From positions 79,166,868 to 79,230,867 of the forward strand of contig OY282607.1 in NCBI GenBank assembly GCA_958298945.1: a stretch of 64,000 nucleotides of DNA. The letters run 5' to 3'. The notes under the pieces were generated by a model. The model did no database searches. It saw only the letters and a list, made by a program, of their open reading frames with translations, and was not told where the DNA came from. This stretch comes from Atherix ibis. Lineage: Eukaryota > Arthropoda > Insecta > Diptera > Athericidae. A program made the position numbers and the translations under genes. Below, piece by piece: positions 23,961 to 36,560 of this stretch. Numbering within the stretch: the stretch's first letter is position 1; each line of letters starts with the position of its first letter.

Positions 23961-25469
23961 GTAAGTGGTAACCGTAGATTCTTATCTATTCGAAAGACAA
24001 TAGGCTTTATTCTGTCCAAAATTCCACCACATATATAGAAATGCATACACCTTCATTTTATAAAAACATGTAGATATGTTCATGTGATAGAAATGTCTTC
24101 AGTCTTCCAATGTGCCTATAAGTATCCATAAGAGCAAATACGTAAATACTTTAGAAGATTACAGAGTTGGAAATTTCCTTTCGAAATGATACATTCCAAG
24201 ATACGTATAGGATCCATTAATAATTGATGATGTGGCATAGCAAATGTTTTCTCATCACTTACAACTGACAATTTATCCGACCTTCACTTTCAAATTCAAG
24301 TATTCCCTCGTTGTGTACAGTCGAATAGCAAATAACCACAACGATCCAATATCAATATTTATTCAAGTATAGTTATTGAAAAATCTCCCTAACCTTGATC
24401 TTATTATACTTAAAGTTAGTTTGTTTGTCTTCCGAGAGATATTCAGTTAGTTAAACTGTTATTCTTGACTTTTCCTAAATTGACCATTTTGAATTAATCA
24501 TATTTTCAGAATATGAGATTTAATTCAAAATTTCAAATGATAAATGAAGAGATCTGGATGCATAGTTAAAATAAGCAATTTGAATTGACAAGCTTTCCAT
24601 TTATAGGAAAATTATATTCATAGTTAAACAATTTTCAGAATTTCTAATGACAAAGTGAAGAGACATGACACTATGAGTATTCAACAGTGCACCATACATC
24701 TTTGTGGTTTATGGTCATCGTGTGTGCGTAGAAAATTTGCATTATTTGAAGTTGAATTGAAAATTAAATTTAACTGAAAACTAATTTTAGTATATTTGTT
24801 TTCATGTTAACTATCATAAGGAGCTTATTTCTGAAGTAATAAACATTATTTTTAAATATATTTTAGTTGATAGTATTGATTTAACTTGGTCCTTTCGAAA
24901 AAAGTTATCTAAAATTCAATTAAATTTTTTACTTTTCTTAAGATTAAATTGATTTATCATCTTGTCAATCGACAAGCATAATATCAATCCAAAAATTATT
25001 TGATTCACTCTAGGATAAGCTAATAGAGAGTATGTTCGTTCAAATATAAGATTTTTGAATCACAAATAATCTTTATTTTACTGAGTTGCCCTTTTAAGGA
25101 GCTTTTTTTCATATTTTGTAACACCATCTATTAAGTTTTGCTTGAAGCTAAAAAAAAATCCCCTTACTTACTTTTATAAACATATTACAACGATACGAAA
25201 TCAATTTAAATATAAAGAAAATATAATTTTAATTGATATTCTTTTTTTTTTTTTTTTTTTGTCATTTAATAAATTGTTATTAGAAGTGATGGTTCTGCCA
25301 CCTGTGGGCAATACCCGAACTGTGTTAATGTTTTCTGTCAAAGATCTATTTTGGATTGTAACAGTGCTTTCATCTAAGCAGCATTATATCTTATGTTAAT
25401 AAGATTCAATGAAAATTTGTATCTTTTATATATTATAATAAAATAAGCTATTAGATGAAATTATATTAA

Positions 25470-25960
25470 TAAAGAGTGATTTAATAAGACCGCAAAATTT
25501 CTTTTCACAAATAAAACGCACAATATTTTTTCGAAACAATCTTATTTATTTCACCATATTTTTTTGTCTACAAATTTTTTATGTAAATTATGCTTTAGGT
25601 CTGGAATTATCTAAGGCTCTTTGACATAAATCTTCCTTTTCATATACTCTAAGAAAAAGAGATCTAATAGTATCAAATCAGAAGATCTTAGCAGGTATTT
25701 GATACCTAAAACCACATATTTTACAAGTCTATGTCATCCAATTCAAACCATAAACAGGTTATAATTATATCATTATAACATTCACCGTTTATAGTAACGA
25801 TCCGATGACTATGCCATCCGAAAAAAAAATTCAGGATGAAGGACATGTGGAATTTTTAGTACCCAAAATGTGGTAGATTGGCTTGTAAACTTATCTGTTT
25901 AGGTGGAAATATCTCCCATCACTCATAATGATTTTTTTTTTAAAATTGGGCATCAACTTA
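25470..25960 (-). mobile_element. DD41D-type transposase remnant
   Basis: On the minus strand the sequence gives IVTINGECYNDIIITCLWFE and LDDIDL (about 25715-25800), then RSSDLILLDLFFLRVYEKED and LCQRALDNSRPK (about 25590-25690). These correspond to the VTVNG.RY..MI strand region and the RSCDLTPLD-FFLWGY block with the third catalytic Asp in this transposase group. The second catalytic region is lost between them. Stops and frameshifts are frequent. Confidence 0.6.
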
Positions 25961-25989
25961 TTGTTGTTAAAACATCCAATTGGTAAATA

Positions 25990-26931
25990 CGAGGGTTGTA
26001 TGAGTAATACCTGGCTTTGACAAGAAAAATAAATATTTTTATGTATTCTTGTATTTATTCTTGTATAAGTAAAAAATACAATCTCTTCAATTCTTTAAAA
26101 TAGACATATCTTTAAGGCGAGCAATCAACTCATTGTTTGAGCCAAGTCTTCATCCGCGAAGTCATTTTTATATTCGTATATGGGAAATAATCGCGTGATC
26201 GGCGGGGATGGGGCCAAGTCTTGTGAATATGTTAGATGCAGAAGCAATTTGTATCCTATCTCATGGAATTTAACGATGGCGATGAAAAAAGATTGCATGT
26301 GTTTATTGTTTTGATGACAGAGAATTTTGTTCTCCGCCAAATTCGGACGTTTTTCTTTCACAGCATCATTGTAACGATCCAATAACTTGGCAAAATACTC
26401 TCCATTAATTATTTTCCCATTTCATGGTAGTTGACGTTGATTATAGTTGACGCCAGTTCGTCATGGAAAAACTTTTGGTATGCTATGATGCTCAGATGTC
26501 CGTAGTCCCAGCAATCTCGCGCACTTTCACTTCTGGATAATTTATCACCATATCGTGGATTATTTTAATTATTGCTGATGTGTTGACCTCATTTGGACAA
26601 CCTAAACTTTTTTCATTAAAAACGCTTGTGCAGTCTCATTTAAAATGATTTATTCAATATTTTATGGTCGATAACAAAAGTGCACAATCCTCATAAACTT
26701 TTTTAAGTTTCGTTTTTATTTCATCATTCGTTTTCTTTTCCAAAAAAAATATTTTATCACAAATCACAAAATGGTTTATTTTGAATGGCTGGTACTTGCA
26801 AATTAACTGATGCAGCTGCTTGAAAATTTGACAAGATTTTTGTGAAATTGGAAATTTACGAAAACTAAAGTTACTTTAATAGTAGCGGCATCATCTTTTA
26901 TCGAGGCCAGTTATTAATCATACAACCTTTG
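25990..26931 (-). mobile_element. Mariner element E, irritans-like, internally shortened
   Basis: Inverted ends (cgagggttgtatgagtaata at 25990 and the near-complement ending 26931) are flanked by TA (25988-25989 and 26932-26933). At 942 bp it is shorter than a full element. The minus strand contains a transposase piece: DRYNDAVKEKRPNLAENKIL, CHQNNKHMQSFFIAIVKFHE and LLLHLTYSQDLAPS. The second catalytic Asp of the usual HQDN is Asn here (HQNN), and a frameshift follows SQDLAPS. It is inactive. Confidence 0.85.
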
Positions 26932-28789
26932 TATGCGATGCAGCAAATATCCTCTACGCTTCAGTTATTCTATCAATTCAATTTTCTAGCTATGTTTTAA
27001 TATGTATGTTGTTCAAATTCATTGAGTGGTGTTGTGAAAAAGGTCTAACCACTGCTTGAGATGATCGTGGTCTGGGCCAAACTTTTTTTTAGCAACATTA
27101 TTTTCAGCCAAACATTCGTATTTTACCTTTACTGGTATTTTTTTTATAATTTTCCTTTTCTAATCTTCAAGAAAAAGAATTTACAAAAAAACTAAAGGCA
27201 AATACTTTCAAATTAGTAAGAAAAATTTCTACTTTTAAAAATCTGCTTTTAATAATGAAATATGAGAACAAACAGAATTCTCACCTAATATCTTATATTT
27301 CTCAAAGTAAAATCTAAATTTTCTCTTCAATTTTAATAAGATTTTTATAAGGATACAGTACCAGGCCTCAGTTGCATCTCCTCACTTTTATCCCTAATAA
27401 AAGAAAGTCTTTTTTACTTTCATCTTATTTTCATTCGAGCAGAATTATTCGAATTTTGATTCTCATCAATCACTCTACATCTGCAAATGCTATTAACGTA
27501 ATCGCCAGAAAGTCATTTCCTTTCTTCGAAAGTTCAAAGTAATAAAATGTGGATAGAAATTTCCTTAAACACGATGCTATGTGAATTTTTAAATAAAATT
27601 TCTTTGATTTTTTTTCCATGAATTTGTAACAAATCCAATATCCTTGAATAAGATTCTAATTCTTAAAACATCAGAATTCTCAATATTTTTTGATTATCCC
27701 GAACCTGATTTACATACATTCAATTTTCAACTAAAGCATATATTTTTTATTTTATACTTGTATAAAAAAATTCTAGAATTAACAAAAAAGGAATTTCTTT
27801 ACACTTCCGACTTCAGTCTTTTATGAGCTTTTATTTTCTTCAAGATTTTTTTAAGAAGATCCAATCTTATCCAATTTCAGATACGAGTAACTCTAAACTG
27901 GGCAGTATTTATAGATACAATACCTCAAATACTAGCTCTTGAATATAAATTAGCTTAATGCTAGGACATTACAAATTATATAAAAATAAAAAGCATGCTC
28001 CCTACCTTAACGTTATTAAGATTAAAAAGCTCAGCAAAAGCTCTTCTAAAATACAAATTTCTCTAACGTTTTACAACATATTTATCATATAAAAAATATT
28101 CTATTTCAAATCGGCGAAACTATTTAAAATTATTTTCTATAAAATTGTTGAGGCAATTTGTTCAATTTTAAAATATCACAAAAATTTCAGTACATTTAGG
28201 ATAAAACAAGGAAAAATATTTATTTTAGAATTACCATTATAATTTATTCTTATAAAAAATGGAAGTTATAAAGAGACTTTATAAAAAAATGCAAATTTTT
28301 TAATGCTATTAATATTTAAATACGACTTAGTATTTTGTGGGCGCTTATTTTACTATTGACTAAATACCAGAAAATATTAAATTCCGTTTTTCAATTATTT
28401 TTTTCCAAATCACTTATTTCTTTAAAAAAAAAAATTATAAATCGTATTATTTCTTGTATACTTAACGCAAGTTTAATTCTTTTTGATATGCAAAATTTTC
28501 TTTTAATAAAAAAGTTTACAAATAATAAGAAAAAATGCTATATGAAATGGAATAAATATTTTAGCGAAAACAGATATTAAAAAGATGAATCACTTTTATA
28601 ATGGAAAAATGGGGCTCACCTAGTAATTACTTTGATCAAATATTTAAAAAGATTTCAATAAAAATGGAAATTTCAATTTATTTATTATAATATTGTGTAT
28701 GTAAATACGTTTATACTAATGTTTTCTTTTAAATTCCAAATGTTTTTTTTTTTAAGAATTATTTGATTATATTTATTTAATATACAAAA

Positions 28790-31030
28790 TGATAATTGGG
28801 CCTAAGTCAAAATGATTGGTAACTTAAAATTATGATCGTTTAAAAAATGCTGACCGATATAAAAATGATGATTTATTCAAAATAGTGATTGACTCAAAAT
28901 TATAGCCAACTTAAAATAGCATCGAGTTATATATGGTGATCCGCCCAATACGCTGATTGATTTTAAGTAATGATTGTCTTCAATTGAGTTAATATGGTTG
29001 ACGCTTCAAAATGGTTGTCAATTTAAGATGGCAATCGATTCGAAATAATGACAAACATAAAATGGTGATAAATTCAAAAACATGATCGATTCAAAATGGT
29101 TACCAACTCAAAATGGTGATCCACTTAAAATGATAACCGTTTCAAAATGGTGGGACCGACTTAAAATGTTGACCAACTCAAAATAATAGTCAACTTAAAA
29201 TGGTAACGTTATCAATTTAAAATGGTGACAGGATCAAAATGGTTACTGTCTAAAAATTACGATCGATTCAAAATGGTTACTGACATCAAATGGTAACCGA
29301 CTTAAAATGGTTACTGACTTCAAATGGTTACCGATTCAAAATGGTTTCCGAATCCACATTGTGATGATTGTCAAAATCAAAATGATTGTCTTCAATGGAG
29401 TTAATATGGTAGACGCTTCAAAATGGTTGTCAATTTAAAATGGCGATCGATTCGAAATAATGATAAACACAAAATGGTGATAAATTTAAAAACATGATCG
29501 ATTCAAAATGGTGACCAACTCAAAATGGTGATCCACTTAATATGATAACCGTTTCAAAATGGTGGGACCGACTTAAAATGTTGACCAACTCAAAATAATA
29601 GTCAACTTAAAATGGTAACGTTATCAATTTAAAATGGTGACAGGATCAAAATGGTTACTGTCTAAAAATTACGATCGATTCAAAATGGTTACTGACATCA
29701 AATGGTAACCGACTTAAAATGGTTACTGACTTCAAATGGTTACCGATTCAAAATGGTTTCCGAATCCACATTGTGATGATTGTCAAAATCAAAATGATTG
29801 TCTTCAATGGAGTTAATATGGTAGACGCTTCAAAATGGTTGTCAATTTAAGATGGCGATCGATTCGAAATAATGATAAACACAAAATGGTGATAAATTCA
29901 AAAACATGATCGATTCAAAATGGTGACCAACTCAAAATGGTGATCCACTTAATATGATAACCGTTTCAAAATGGTGGGACCGACTTAAAATGTTGACCAA
30001 CTCAAAATAATAGTCAACTTAAAATGGTAACGTTATCAATTTAAAATGGTGACAGGATCAAAATGGTTACTGTCTAAAAATTACGATCGATTCAAAATGG
30101 TTACTGACATCAAATGGTAACCGACTTAAAATGGTTACTGACTTCAAATGGTTACCGATTCAAAATGGTTTCCGAATCCACATTGTGATGATTGTCAAAA
30201 TCAAAATGATTGTCTTCAATGGAGTTAATATGGTAGACGCTTCAAAATGGTTGTCAATTTAAGATGGCGATCGATTCGAAATAATGATAAACACAAAATG
30301 GTGATAAATTCAAAAACATGATCGATTCAAAATGGTGACCAACTCAAAATGGTGATCCACTAAATATGATAACCATTTCAAAATGGTGGGACCGACTTAA
30401 AATGTTGACCAACTCAAAATAATAGTCAACTTAAAATGGTAACGTTATCAATTTAAAATGGTGACAGGTTCAAAATGGTTATTGTCTCAAAATGACGATC
30501 GATTCAAAATGGTTACTGACTTCAAATGGTTACCAACTAAAAATGATTACTGACTTTAAATTGTGATAATTGTCTTCAATTGAGTAGAGGCTTCAAAATG
30601 ATGGTCGATTCGAAATAATAATAAACACAAATAGGTGATAAATTCAAAAATATGATCGACCTAAAATACTATTCTGATCAACTCAAAATGGTGACCAGCA
30701 CAAAATGATGATCCACTTAAAATGGCTACCGTTTCAAAATGGTAGGCCCGACTTAAAATGTTGACCAACTCAAAATAATAGTCAAATTAAAATGGTAACA
30801 GACTCAAAATTATTACTGTCTCAAAATGACGATCGATTCAAAATGGTTGCCGACCCAAAATGGTTTTTGAATCAAAATTGTGACCGACTCAAATAGTGAC
30901 CGATTCAGATTGGTGATCAACTCATAACATCAGTCAACCATTTGAAGTCAGTCACCATTTTGAATCGATCGTCATTCATTTTTGCATCGATCGAATCAAA
31001 ATGCTCGACAACTGAAAATGGTTGTCAACT
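28790..31030. repeat. Satellite with 17-18-bp units and a 412-bp higher-order repeat
   Basis: About 2.2 kb is built of short units around the core tcaaaatggttaccgact, separated by variable linkers. Between about 28970 and 30590 a group of these units is repeated as a block of 412 bp: the landmark cacattgtgatgattgtcaa recurs at 29355, 29767 and 30179. Adjacent blocks differ at only a few bases. The flanks (28800-28970, 30590-31030) carry diverged, irregular units. This is higher-order structure of the kind created by unequal exchange. Confidence 0.93.
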
Positions 31031-32757
31031 CGAAATGATGATTAACTCAATAAATGCTAGACCATGTCATGTTACTATATTATTAATACGAATACGGAGG
31101 TTTAAGGTTTATTAACCACGAAAAATACTATTTAATATGTTTTATAAAAATATTCAAAAAATTATAATTAATTCAGCATAAAGTTTGGAAATATTTTGAA
31201 TTAATTGTTTAAGTATTTTAAATATTCTCGAGTTTAGTATTCAAAATATTATCGAGTTTTTATACATAATCATTTACTGTAAGTAAGATATTTCTAAGGT
31301 ATCAAAAATATTAAATTTTCTGTAACGAAAATAACTCAAATGAGTTTGAATGCATTTTTCATTAGTAAGAAAATATTATTCTGATAATAAATACAAATAT
31401 ATTCTAAGCTATAACAAATTGAAACTTATTAACAAACAAACAAAATAGGCAAATAGGAAACATATTTAATAATGGTAAACATAACTATTATTTTTTGCCT
31501 TTTAGATATAACAAAAAATTATTACCAAACGGCAGCCGAAGGCATTTACTTACTTGACAAATTCGTAAGAGAAACTTTGAATGGAGAAAGAGTGACTAGC
31601 AACAAGGTTTTATTATGACAAATTCATATTGCCATAATCAATCATAATCTTGTAATATTAAGTGATATAAATATTGTGACAAAACCATTTTTTCGGGAAA
31701 AACTATTTTTAGAGAAAAGTAGAATAAGTTGTGTATAAAGAAACTACAAGAAGAAGATTGAGAAAAAGACAATTTTCTTACAAATCTTTTCGATCTGAAA
31801 ATAAAAATAAAATTGAAAATATAAATTAGAATGTTAGAGAATACTATATTTCAATGAAAATACAAAAGTATAATTTTTTAAAGAATTAGTATTTTCAAAA
31901 ATTTTCAATTTTTGTAAAAATTTAATTTGTGCATTTTGCCTACTTCTCGGATTTCTAGTCATTGCAAAAGAGGTTGCCCACCTTGTCTATTAAAGGTCTA
32001 AACACTTTTTTTTAATACTAACCAAATCTTTATTATGTAAATCTAAAAAAAATTCTCAAAAACGACTGAATACCAAATTTCCTATGCTCCAATATGGACA
32101 CTTTTATCGAGTCCTCTTATTTTTACAAAGCTAGGTTAGGTTAGGTTAGAGTGGCTGTCCGCTGTTTCAGTCAGACACACTTAGACCTAATTTATATTAA
32201 TTTTATATTAGAACTTAATGCAAATATGGTAATTTGAACTTTCTTTATCACAATGAATTTCCCAACGAAATCATGCAAAAGATTAAACCTACTTCGTAGT
32301 TAATAATTTATAACCAAACGCCTGCCTTCAAGTACATAAAATTTTGTTGGTAAAATCAGAAAACATAAAGTTCGATGAAAATTTCAATTCAATTTGTTTT
32401 TGAAATTCATAAGTAATATAAAAACTTTCGATTTTATTACACGGATAAACATAAGCAATCCATGTTTAAAGTATTAAAATCACAATAAGGAATCGCATAA
32501 TTAAGTGAGCAGCAAAGAAGTCAGTCCCGTTTTCCATTAAATTAATTGGCATGCCGCGACACGCAACCGTACTTCCAGTTAATATTTCAGTGAATATTTT
32601 TTTTACTTTGTCTTTAACATAATTTTGAAATAATTCGAATAGTTGAGGTATTTAAAAAAAAAAAAATAAGGAATTCGTTTACCAGGAAACGATTAATTTA
32701 AATCCCAAATGAGGTAGTTGAATACTTATGGTCTAATGTTCATTTTATTGATTGCAG

Positions 32758-32828
32758 GTCTAATTGCCGAGGAGCATATCCACATCGAGGACCGTCTAGT
32801 CGATTTGAGTACCAGCAAACCGATTGAG
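32758..32828 (+). CDS. Ferlin exon 3 (C2A)
   Basis: A 71-nt exon with acceptor ttgattgcag (ending 32757) and donor GAG|GTAATT. The single base left by exon 2 completes its first codon (G+GT), and the exon ends in phase 0. It encodes GLIAEEHIHIEDRLVDLSTS followed by KPIE. In otoferlin the matching stretch lies directly after the 'IGTF..VLQ' strand, so no exon is missing between exons 2 and 3. The exon sits between an 8.8-kb and a 23.8-kb intron. Confidence 0.85.
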
Positions 32829-34118
32829 GTAATTTAAAAGTATTAACCCTTACCCCATGCTCCAATTTTATAGCCAAGACTATGTATCTAATGTGGTGAG
32901 TGTTTTCCAAATGGAAAATCAATAGTTCCGTTTAGATTGTACGACGAAGCAACAAGTGCTCACTTGTTGAATGACTAAGAAATGCTGCTGCAATAGATGA
33001 CATACATCGCGTCGTCCTTTCTAGCTTTCAAAAAAAAAAAAAGTTGAAAGTGAAAAGAATGAAAATGGATGTCTGCCACAGAAAGCTACAATAACAAAAT
33101 GTATCTATTTAAGTAATGGAAATTTAAACATTGCACAATAAGAACGAATGTCATCTCTTAAAGAGTGCTAAACTTGCTTAAAAGAATTTAAAAGGATACG
33201 TAGTATTGGAAGAGTGTTGCATTCATTGGTATTCATTTTTCGAATTTCTACACTTTTGGACTATTGCTCAACTTTGTTGCAGAATTCGAAATTTTTCTAA
33301 CAAGGATATCTTTTTTAGGGCGTTTGCAAATTTGAATAAATTGTTTGTAAATTAAGTTTTATTTGTTTTATGGTTTTGAATGACAAAAAAAAATGTTTAT
33401 TCTGTCACAATGATACAAGTTGTGGCAGAAAAGTAAAGAGACTTTATTTTTCGACAATTGACTTTATTTTTTTAATTTAAAGTAGGTTTTCCTGGGGTAC
33501 TATACATAAGTCTTCGTTGCATTGTTAGAAGGTTTCTTTTCTCACATTCAGCTCCTTGGTTACACGCCTTTGGATATTACTGACAGTACAGAGATGATTT
33601 AATTTCAATTATTTTTTGATAATACAGAACAAAAAAGAGTAACACGGACTGAGATCATTTGAATAAGAAAAACAGGAATCCGTTTTCCGATAAGACCTGT
33701 TTATGGAGATTGCCGTGTGATAGGAGTCGCCAGTCACGCTGGAGTATCCAAGTATCTGCAATGTCCAATTTAAGGCGAAAAACCATTTTCCGGAGCCTTT
33801 CAAATACTTCTTTATAAAAATTCGGTTGACCGTTTGTCCTGGTTTCTTATTTTTATAAGTTTTCAATATTGAAGGGATACCCTAAGCGAGCTTGCTATAC
33901 TACTATTTGTTGGCTCTTCAAAGATGCCTTATAGCACCAACAAAATTTCACTCTTGATAAGGAATGTTACTCAAAAGCTTGTTGCAACTTTTCGTTAGTA
34001 AAATTTGCGGAATCATTAAGGTTGACACAAAATTTGACGGTACTTCGTTGCTCTAAATTTCGTTGTTACATTTTTTGTAATGCACTAAAAAAGAAAGAAC
34101 TCCACTTTTGACACTCTA

Positions 34119-35359
34119 CGAAGTAAGTCATTCAACAAGTACTTAGCCTCACCGCCCGATAGAACTGTCAAAGTTTCAGTCGATTCCCTTCATTAGTTTT
34201 GTTTTGAGAGCCTTTGAAAGCGAGCGTGTCGGTCGGTTGCACAAAAATGGAAAAAGAACAATATCGTTCGGAGATTAGATTTTTGTTTTTGGAAGGGAAA
34301 ACGCGCAGCGAAATCAAAGATCGCCTGGATGCTGTGTATGGTGACTCTTCTCCTTTGATGGCGACCGTCAAGAATTGGTTCAACGAGTTTGTTCGTGGCC
34401 GCACGTCGGTTTTTGATGAGCCACGCCCAGGTGCCCCGAAAACGGCTGCTACGGAGGAAAACGTTAAAAAAATCCACGAACTCGTGTTGGCAGACCGTCG
34501 ATTGAAGGTTCACGAGATAGCTGAGACTGTTGGCATCGCAGTAGGAACGGTGCATCATATTCTACACGAAGAACTGGGCATGAGAAAGCTGTCGGCGCGA
34601 TGGGTGCCGCGTTTGCTCACACCGGAAAACAAGCGCAACCGTGAGACCACATCGGCGACGTGTTTGGCGCTGTTTCAGCGCAATCCAGCGGAGTTCTTGC
34701 GTCGTTTCGTGACCGTCGACGAAACATGGATTCACTGGTACACACCAGAGACCAAGGAACAGTCGAAACAGTGGACTTCACCCGGCGAACGTGCTCCGAA
34801 GAAGGCAAAGACGGTTCGATCGGCCGGAAAGGTGATGGCCACCGTTTTCTGGGATTCACAAGGTGTGATCCACATCGATTACCTCGAGAAGGGTAAAACA
34901 ATCATGGGGCGCTACTATGCTAACTTATTGGGCCGATTTGACGTTGAATTGAAGAAAAAGCGGCCCCGCTTGCGAAGAAAAAAGTGCTGGTCCACCACGA
35001 CAACGCGCCGGCTCACACCTCCGCCGTCGCCATGGCCAAATTGGTTGAATTGCGCTACGAACTGCTGCCCCATCCACCGTACTCTCCAGATTTGGCCCCC
35101 TGTGACTACTTTTTGTTTCCAAACCTGAAAAAATCACTCGCCGGGAATAGATTTGGGTCGAATGAGGAGGTCATCGTCGCCACGAAGGCCTATTTTGCTT
35201 CCCTCGAGAAAATGTATTTTTTGGACGGGTTAAAAAAGTTAGAGCATCGCTGGGCCAAGTGTATCAAGCTTGAAGGAGATTATGTGGAAAAATAAATTGC
35301 CACCTTTCCAAAATTTTCGTTTTTCTTTTGTAGGCTAAGTACTTGTTGAATGACCCTCG
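34119..35359 (+). mobile_element. Mariner element D2 (near-intact young family)
   Basis: The ends are inverted (gtcattcaacaagtacttag near 34127 and its exact complement near 35332-35353), flanked by TA at 34117-34118 and 35360-35361. It is nearly identical to element D1. It lacks about 55 bp of the leader present in D1; the missing piece lies between two copies of aactg, consistent with a short-homology deletion. Confidence 0.93.
34247..35295 (+). pseudogene. Mariner transposase D2, one-base frameshift
   Basis: The start is ATG at 34247 (MEKEQYRSE) and the frame stays open through the helix-turn-helix domain, the linker (KLSARWVPRLLTPENKRN), the first catalytic block (VTVDETWIHWYTPETK) and FWDSQGVIHIDYLEKGKT. 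One T is missing near 34970 (cgcttgcg, against cgctttgcg in D1), and the frame closes at 35128. The C-terminal part (about 34975-35295) is open in the shifted frame and has VHHDNAPAHT and APCDYFLF with DD34D spacing. D1 and D2 carry different single lesions, so the parental element was active recently. Confidence 0.92.
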
Positions 35360-35570
35360 TAATTACGTATAGGCCCCCGTAATTTACCGGACGAAGTTGA
35401 AACTTTTACTACACATCTAGAAGGAAAAGGCAGCATTTTTTGATGTGAAGGGAAAGTCCGCAGTATTAACAGCAGCATTTTTGTTTTAAATTGTTTAAAT
35501 TTTACAATGAAAGTTTATAAAGAGGAAATATTTAATAATTTCTAAGGTCTTTGCATCTCATCAAATAAGC

Positions 35571-35846
35571 ACGAATATAAATATCTGCCCGCGAAATACA
35601 ATCGATGCGGTCCGCGGTGTAATTAAAAAGTACAAAAAAATACAGCACCAAAAAAATGAGTTGGATGCGCTCATTCTGGATAGTAGCTCTACCCAAGAAG
35701 GGAACCAGAGAATCCTCAGTTTGGATAGTATCTCTACCAAAAATAAGTTGGATGTCCTTATATCCTCGCATATAAATCGCTATTCTGTAGGGACAATAGC
35801 TGATGGAATGTATACTAAGATCTTTAGTGAGTTGAACAACTTAACC
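35571..35846 (+). other. Unassigned polar open frame
   Basis: About 90 codons are open on the + strand (first ATG at 35661, open upstream to about 35575). The product is polar and would include KKYKKIQHQKNELDALILDS and STKNKLDVLISSHINRYSVG. It contains an internal imperfect repeat (NELDALILDS.S / NKLDVLISS). The GC content is above its surroundings. A retrotransposon ORF1-like origin is possible because a LINE tail lies just downstream on the other strand, but no signature was seen. Confidence 0.22.
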
Positions 35847-36099
35847 TAGCCTTTAACCAAGCCGACACAAATCTCTGACATTGGCAGTCATAATACTAAC
35901 ACTTTGGATGTAAATCCGGCCCCGATAAATATACCATCTTATTTCTCTAAGGAGTAGTATTATGTTATTTAACGTGGCTTATCTGTTACACTCAATTAAC
36001 ACACCACAATTACTGGCAGTTTATAATCAGTAACCAGTTACAAACTGATTACTCCAACTGTTAGTGGCAAGGCCTATCTAAACCTTGGAGACCGTACGG

Positions 36100-36560
36100 A
36101 TACCGTACCCGCGATATGGGTATTAAACACAGCCACTACGTTGTTGCCTAAGGGTCCTCACCATTGTCGGGCACAGTGTGTTTAAACACCATGGGTCACT
36201 CCGATTCCCGTGGTACCAATTTTTGTTTTAAGTTTGTACTCCACTCATTGAGCTACGGTGAGAAACCTTGCAAATTCCTAGGCACCGCTAAGCCAGCTCA
36301 GTTACACGGGGTTGCCAAGACCTTGCGTGCTATTCACATACTCATTCAAGCGTCATGATGGCTCTCCTCTCAAAAAGTGCCACGGCAATTCCACATGCAC
36401 CTCCGTCACGCAAAGCCTCATACAGGCCACACTCGATGAGACAGTGCTTGGCACTCTCTTCCGCTGCCCCACAAGGGCATGTGGCCTCCGCAGCTAGACC
36501 AGGCCCCTACATAAACCCATTCATACTGCCATGTCCCGTGAGTGAGTCTCACGATTAAAG
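36100..36560 (-). mobile_element. LINE ORF2 C-terminal fragment
   Basis: The minus strand gives VRLTHGTWQYE near 36520-36555, then after a frameshift TCPCGAAEESAKHCLIECGL and YEALRDGGACGIAVAL (about 36360-36490). The C-P-C-G ... H-x4-C pattern is the C-terminal zinc knuckle of Jockey/R1-type non-LTR retrotransposons, preceded by the usual 'LTGHG' block. The GC content is high compared with the intron. The reverse transcriptase part was not found nearby. Confidence 0.6.

Larger units (their letters stand above)
23961..32757 (+). other. Ferlin intron B (8.8 kb)
   Basis: GT at 23961 and AG at 32756-32757 bound the intron. It contains a DD41D-type remnant (25470), an irritans-like mariner (25990) and a large satellite (28790-31030). 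In 23961-25465, 26934-28790 and 31030-32757 I saw no gene or repeat. A run of 18 T lies near 25243-25260. Confidence 0.7.

Noticed and set aside
28335..28580. 81-codon + strand frame rich in Asn, Ile and Lys
   Set aside because: Typical chance frame of very AT-rich sequence; no domain and no neighbours.
28790..31030. CRISPR-like array appearance of short repeats with variable spacers
   Set aside because: Units are diverged, the linkers are themselves repeated in 412-bp blocks, and the genome is animal; it is a satellite.
31506..31606. Possible extra ferlin exon (DITKNYYQTAAEGIYLLDKF...) with a good acceptor
   Set aside because: The entry phase fits exon 2, but the exit phase does not fit exon 3, the donor is weak (GTTTTA), and ferlin homology runs directly from exon 2 to exon 3 with nothing between.
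33420..34060. Transposon-like stretch before mariner D2
   Set aside because: Fragments are suggestive in composition, but no ordered transposase motifs or inverted ends could be found.
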